This document shows positions 5,922 through 8,125 of a DNA stretch of 8,125 bases, one piece after another (position 1 is the first letter of the stretch; each line of letters opens with the position of its first letter). The stretch lies in the NCBI GenBank assembly GCA_002083595.1, contig MSXT01000061.1, positions 15,634-23,758 of the forward strand, given 5' to 3'. Source of the DNA: Proteobacteria bacterium ST_bin16 (GTDB lineage Bacteria > Pseudomonadota > Gammaproteobacteria > Burkholderiales > Nitrosomonadaceae). The position numbers and the translations under genes were made by a program. The notes below the pieces were generated by a model. It was not told the origin of the DNA and did no database searches. It worked only from the letters and a program-made list of their open reading frames with translations.

Positions 5922-7643
5922 ATGGAACATAACGTTGCCCTGATCACGACGATTGCAGCCGGCTTTGGCTTGGCTTTGATTTTTGGCTTCATTGCCGAAA
6001 AGCTTAAAACACCCGCACTGGTTGGTTACCTCCTGGCCGGGATTGCCATCAGCCCGACCACACCGGGATTTGTCGCGGATGTCGAGATTGCCTCGCAATT
6101 GTCGGAAATCGGTGTCATGTTATTGATGTTCGGCGTCGGATTACACTTCTCGCTGGATGACTTACTGTCGGTCAAACGCATCGCAGTACCCGGTGCAATC
6201 GTGCAAATGGCTGTTGCAACCGGTCTGGGCATGGCTTTGGCGTCCTGGTGGGATTGGAGTCTGGGCGCCGGATTGGTGTTGGGTTTGTCGCTATCATGTG
6301 CCAGCACGGTCGTGCTGCTCAAAGCACTCGAGTCGCGCGGTCTTTTGGAAACAATGAACGGCCGTATTGCCGTCGGCTGGCTGATCGTCGAAGATCTGGT
6401 TACCGTTATGATTCTGGTATTGTTGCCGTCGTTTGCGACCATGCTGGGTGGCACGAATGAAAGCGGAAACCCAGCCGATCCGCTATGGCGTACCATCGGC
6501 ATCACATTATTGCTGGTTTCTGCGTTTATCGCTTTGATGCTAATCGTGGGCCGCCGCTTCCTGCCTTGGCTGCTATGGCAGGTTGCCCGCACCGGTTCGC
6601 GTGAAATGTTCACCCTGGCTGTCGTCGCGGTCGCCATTTGTATCGCCTACGGCGCCGCAGCGCTATTTAATGTGTCGTTTGCGCTGGGCGCTTTCTTTGC
6701 TGGTATGGTCATGCGCGAATCCAAATTCAGTCAGCGCGCCGCCGAAGAATCCCTGCCATTGCGTGATGCGTTTGCCGTGCTGTTTTTTGTCTCCGTTGGC
6801 ATGCTGTTTGATCCGGCCGTGCTGATCGAAGAACCGGTAAGGGTTTTAGCGGTAGTCGCCATTATTATCGTCGGCAAATCGATGGCCGCCATGCTGTTAG
6901 TTCTTATTTTGCGTTATCCGCTCAATACTTCGCTGACCGTTGCCGCCAGCCTGGGGCAAATTGGTGAATTCTCCTTTATTCTCGCCGGACTGGGCTTATC
7001 GCTTGGATTGATGCCAGCGGAAGGAATGAGCTTGGTGCTGGCTGGAGCGTTGATTTCCATTGCGTTCAATCCGATTGCATTTGCCGCGGTTACGCCGTTC
7101 AGAAACTTGATATTGAAGCATTCCACTGTGGCACGAAAATACGAAAATCGCGACGATCCCTACGCGGAACTGCCGATGAGCACGGAACGTAAGTTTCTTA
7201 AGGGTCAGGTGGTACTGGTGGGTTACGGGCATGTCGGTCAAAGTATCGCCCTAGCGTTGAACGAAAAAAATATTCCCTACATTGTTGCGGAGCAAAATCG
7301 CGAGCTGGTGCAGGATTTGCGGAAAAAAGGCACTACCGCGGTATCCGGCGATGCCACGGAACCTTCCGTGCTGATCCAAGCGCATATCAAGGATGCCGCC
7401 ATGCTGGTCATTGCCACGGCGGATCCGCTGAATGTGCGGCAAATGATCGATACCGCGCGTACGTTGAATCCGGATATCGAGATTGTGTTACGCAGCCGCA
7501 GCGAAGACGAGACCGCATTGCTGCGGAAAGATCAGATCGGCACGGTATTTTTTGCTGAGGAAGAGCTTGCCAACAGCATGTCGTATCACATCCTGAACCG
7601 ATTCAACAAAAAATCGGAACCGGCGCCGGAATCGGCGTCGTAG
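5922..7643 (+). CDS. ybaL: YbaL-type monovalent cation:proton antiporter (CPA2, KefB family)
   Basis: A 573-residue inner-membrane antiporter expected to exchange K+ (or a related cation) for H+. Residues about 5-395 form the CPA2 exchanger domain with a dozen or so membrane helices. Hallmarks are LVGYLLAG (33-40), LLMFGVGLHFSL (67-78), CASTVVLLKAL (126-136), WLIVEDLV (153-160, carrying the acidic ion-site residues), SVGMLFDP (291-298) and QIGEFSFILAG (346-356). Residues about 427-550 are an RCK/TrkA-N domain with the Rossmann motif GYGHVG (434-439) and an acidic residue after the second strand (Glu457), so it probably binds a nucleotide. Colinear similarity to E. coli YbaL (about 558 residues), including the start HNVALITTI and PGFVAD, is the basis of the name. 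TGGGA sits 5 bases before the ATG. It is probably co-transcribed with the upstream membrane protein; no KefF/KefG-like oxidoreductase is present. Confidence 0.92.
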   Translation: MEHNVALITTIAAGFGLALIFGFIAEKLKTPALVGYLLAGIAISPTTPGFVADVEIASQLSEIGVMLLMFGVGLHFSLDDLLSVKRIAVPGAIVQMAVATGLGMALASWWDWSLGAGLVLGLSLSCASTVVLLKALESRGLLETMNGRIAVGWLIVEDLVTVMILVLLPSFATMLGGTNESGNPADPLWRTIGITLLLVSAFIALMLIVGRRFLPWLLWQVARTGSREMFTLAVVAVAICIAYGAAALFNVSFALGAFFAGMVMRESKFSQRAAEESLPLRDAFAVLFFVSVGMLFDPAVLIEEPVRVLAVVAIIIVGKSMAAMLLVLILRYPLNTSLTVAASLGQIGEFSFILAGLGLSLGLMPAEGMSLVLAGALISIAFNPIAFAAVTPFRNLILKHSTVARKYENRDDPYAELPMSTERKFLKGQVVLVGYGHVGQSIALALNEKNIPYIVAEQNRELVQDLRKKGTTAVSGDATEPSVLIQAHIKDAAMLVIATADPLNVRQMIDTARTLNPDIEIVLRSRSEDETALLRKDQIGTVFFAEEELANSMSYHILNRFNKKSEPAPESAS

Positions 7644-7709
7644 CATCAGGTTCGATTGTTAAGTTTTAAACAGCTTCCCGTGAATTGAATTTTTTATGAG
7701 ATTATTGCA

Positions 7710-8012
7710 ATGACAAATCAGCGATATGCCGGTATCAATCAAGATGAAAATGAAGGACTCACCCATTTAGGCCGTATCGTGCGTGACGCTTGGGTGTTCG
7801 GAATTCTGCCGGAAACGGAAACCTGTGTGGGTTGGAGCGCTTCACAGATGCAGACTTTGTACGAAAAAGTTCATGCTGCATGGGAACCTTACGCGCATTT
7901 ACCCAGCCGCTTGCCGGATGAATTGCGCGAGCGTCACATGCGGCTGTATTCCGAGGCGATAACAAGCGCCAAGGCGAAAGGCTGGGATGCCGAGTTGAAA
8001 GAAGACGATTAA
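7710..8012 (+). CDS. Small soluble protein of unknown function
   Basis: A 100-residue acidic cytosolic protein with no signal peptide or membrane helix. It contains GLTHLGRIVRDAWVFGILPE near the start, then a Trp-containing helix with YEKVHAAWEPY, and SRLPDELRERHMRLY followed by an acidic end (ELKEDD). The regular helical pattern and codon use like its neighbours make it a real gene. The sequence resembles small hypothetical proteins of betaproteobacteria, but I know no function. It follows ybaL by 66 bases with no terminator between, so co-transcription is likely. The ATG lacks a strong Shine-Dalgarno sequence; a 5-codon frame starting at 7696 overlaps the start codon by ATGA, probably by chance. 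Confidence 0.75.
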   Translation: MTNQRYAGINQDENEGLTHLGRIVRDAWVFGILPETETCVGWSASQMQTLYEKVHAAWEPYAHLPSRLPDELRERHMRLYSEAITSAKAKGWDAELKEDD

Positions 8013-8125
8013 CTTCTCGCCGGGAAATGAATAATCCTCGCCGGGCCTTCAAGCGCGGTTTTATTGACCAGCATCTGCAATGCCGCGGGAAATTCACTTT
8101 GTAAGCGCTTCATCACAGCCGCCAT
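8009..8125 (-). CDS. 3' end of a minus-strand gene cut by the window edge
   Basis: The minus strand is open from the window edge to a TAA at 8009-8011, giving 38 residues that end in EGPARIIHFPARS. A codon-for-codon ATG falls exactly on the last three bases, but the frame is open there, so it is probably the C-terminus of a longer protein. Its stop overlaps the stop of the convergent 100-residue gene by two bases. The helical segment and GPARIIHF strand look protein-like; no family recognised. A direct repeat TCGCCGGG (8017-8024 and 8039-8046) lies within it. Confidence 0.5.
   Translation of the reverse strand: MAAVMKRLQSEFPAALQMLVNKTALEGPARIIHFPARS

Noticed and set aside
6026..6637. Minus-strand 203-codon frame inside the antiporter gene.
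   Set aside because: It lies wholly within a complete and well-recognised exchanger gene and its Ser/Thr/Pro-rich translation looks like antisense read-through.
1..8125. CRISPR array, tRNA or rRNA genes, insertion sequence or prophage.
   Set aside because: No regularly spaced repeats, no cloverleaf or rRNA-like sequence, no transposase or integrase reading frame and no terminal repeats with target duplications were seen on either strand.

Overview
The window looks like a chromosomal stretch of a Gram-negative proteobacterium, most likely a betaproteobacterium and possibly of the Nitrosomonas type. This is inferred from a PEP-CTERM sorting signal, a DUF3617 periplasmic protein, a YbaL-type antiporter, and moderately GC-rich genes separated by long AT-rich intergenic stretches. 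No tool could be run, so the taxonomic guess is not firm.

Left part (1-3170) is gene-poor and AT-rich. A secreted DUF3617 protein (+, about 522-1079) converges on a PEP-CTERM protein (-, 1185-1793), with two perfect hairpins between them. From about 1810 to 2510 I see no convincing gene apart from a possible 33-residue single-pass membrane peptide (2348-2449). A strong intrinsic terminator (2510-2546) faces leftward and closes a leftward transcript. Upstream of it on the minus strand are a weak 63-70 residue ORF (2565-2777) and a clear DUF2798 two-helix membrane protein (2867-3088). Next on that strand is a cytidine-deaminase-fold nucleoside deaminase (3171-3767), which has an 8+8 bp dyad just in front of its start.

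Right part (3985-8012) is a rightward cluster. Its first gene encodes a 633-residue polytopic membrane protein that I cannot assign to a named family; it has a large, predicted periplasmic helical domain and a glycine-zipper hydrophobic C-terminal region. After 35 bases comes a YbaL/KefB-family monovalent cation:proton antiporter with an RCK (TrkA-N) domain, and after another 66 bases a 100-residue soluble conserved-looking protein of unknown role. The first gene has a candidate promoter with a perfect TTGACA box. At the right edge a minus-strand reading frame ends at 8009, its stop codon overlapping that of the 100-residue gene.

The most interesting unexplained element is the pairing of the large glycine-zipper membrane protein with the antiporter. 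The known soluble Kef ancillary subunits (KefF/KefG) are absent here, so the membrane protein could be a partner or a stress-linked companion, but this rests only on gene order. Apart from that, the window looks ordinary.
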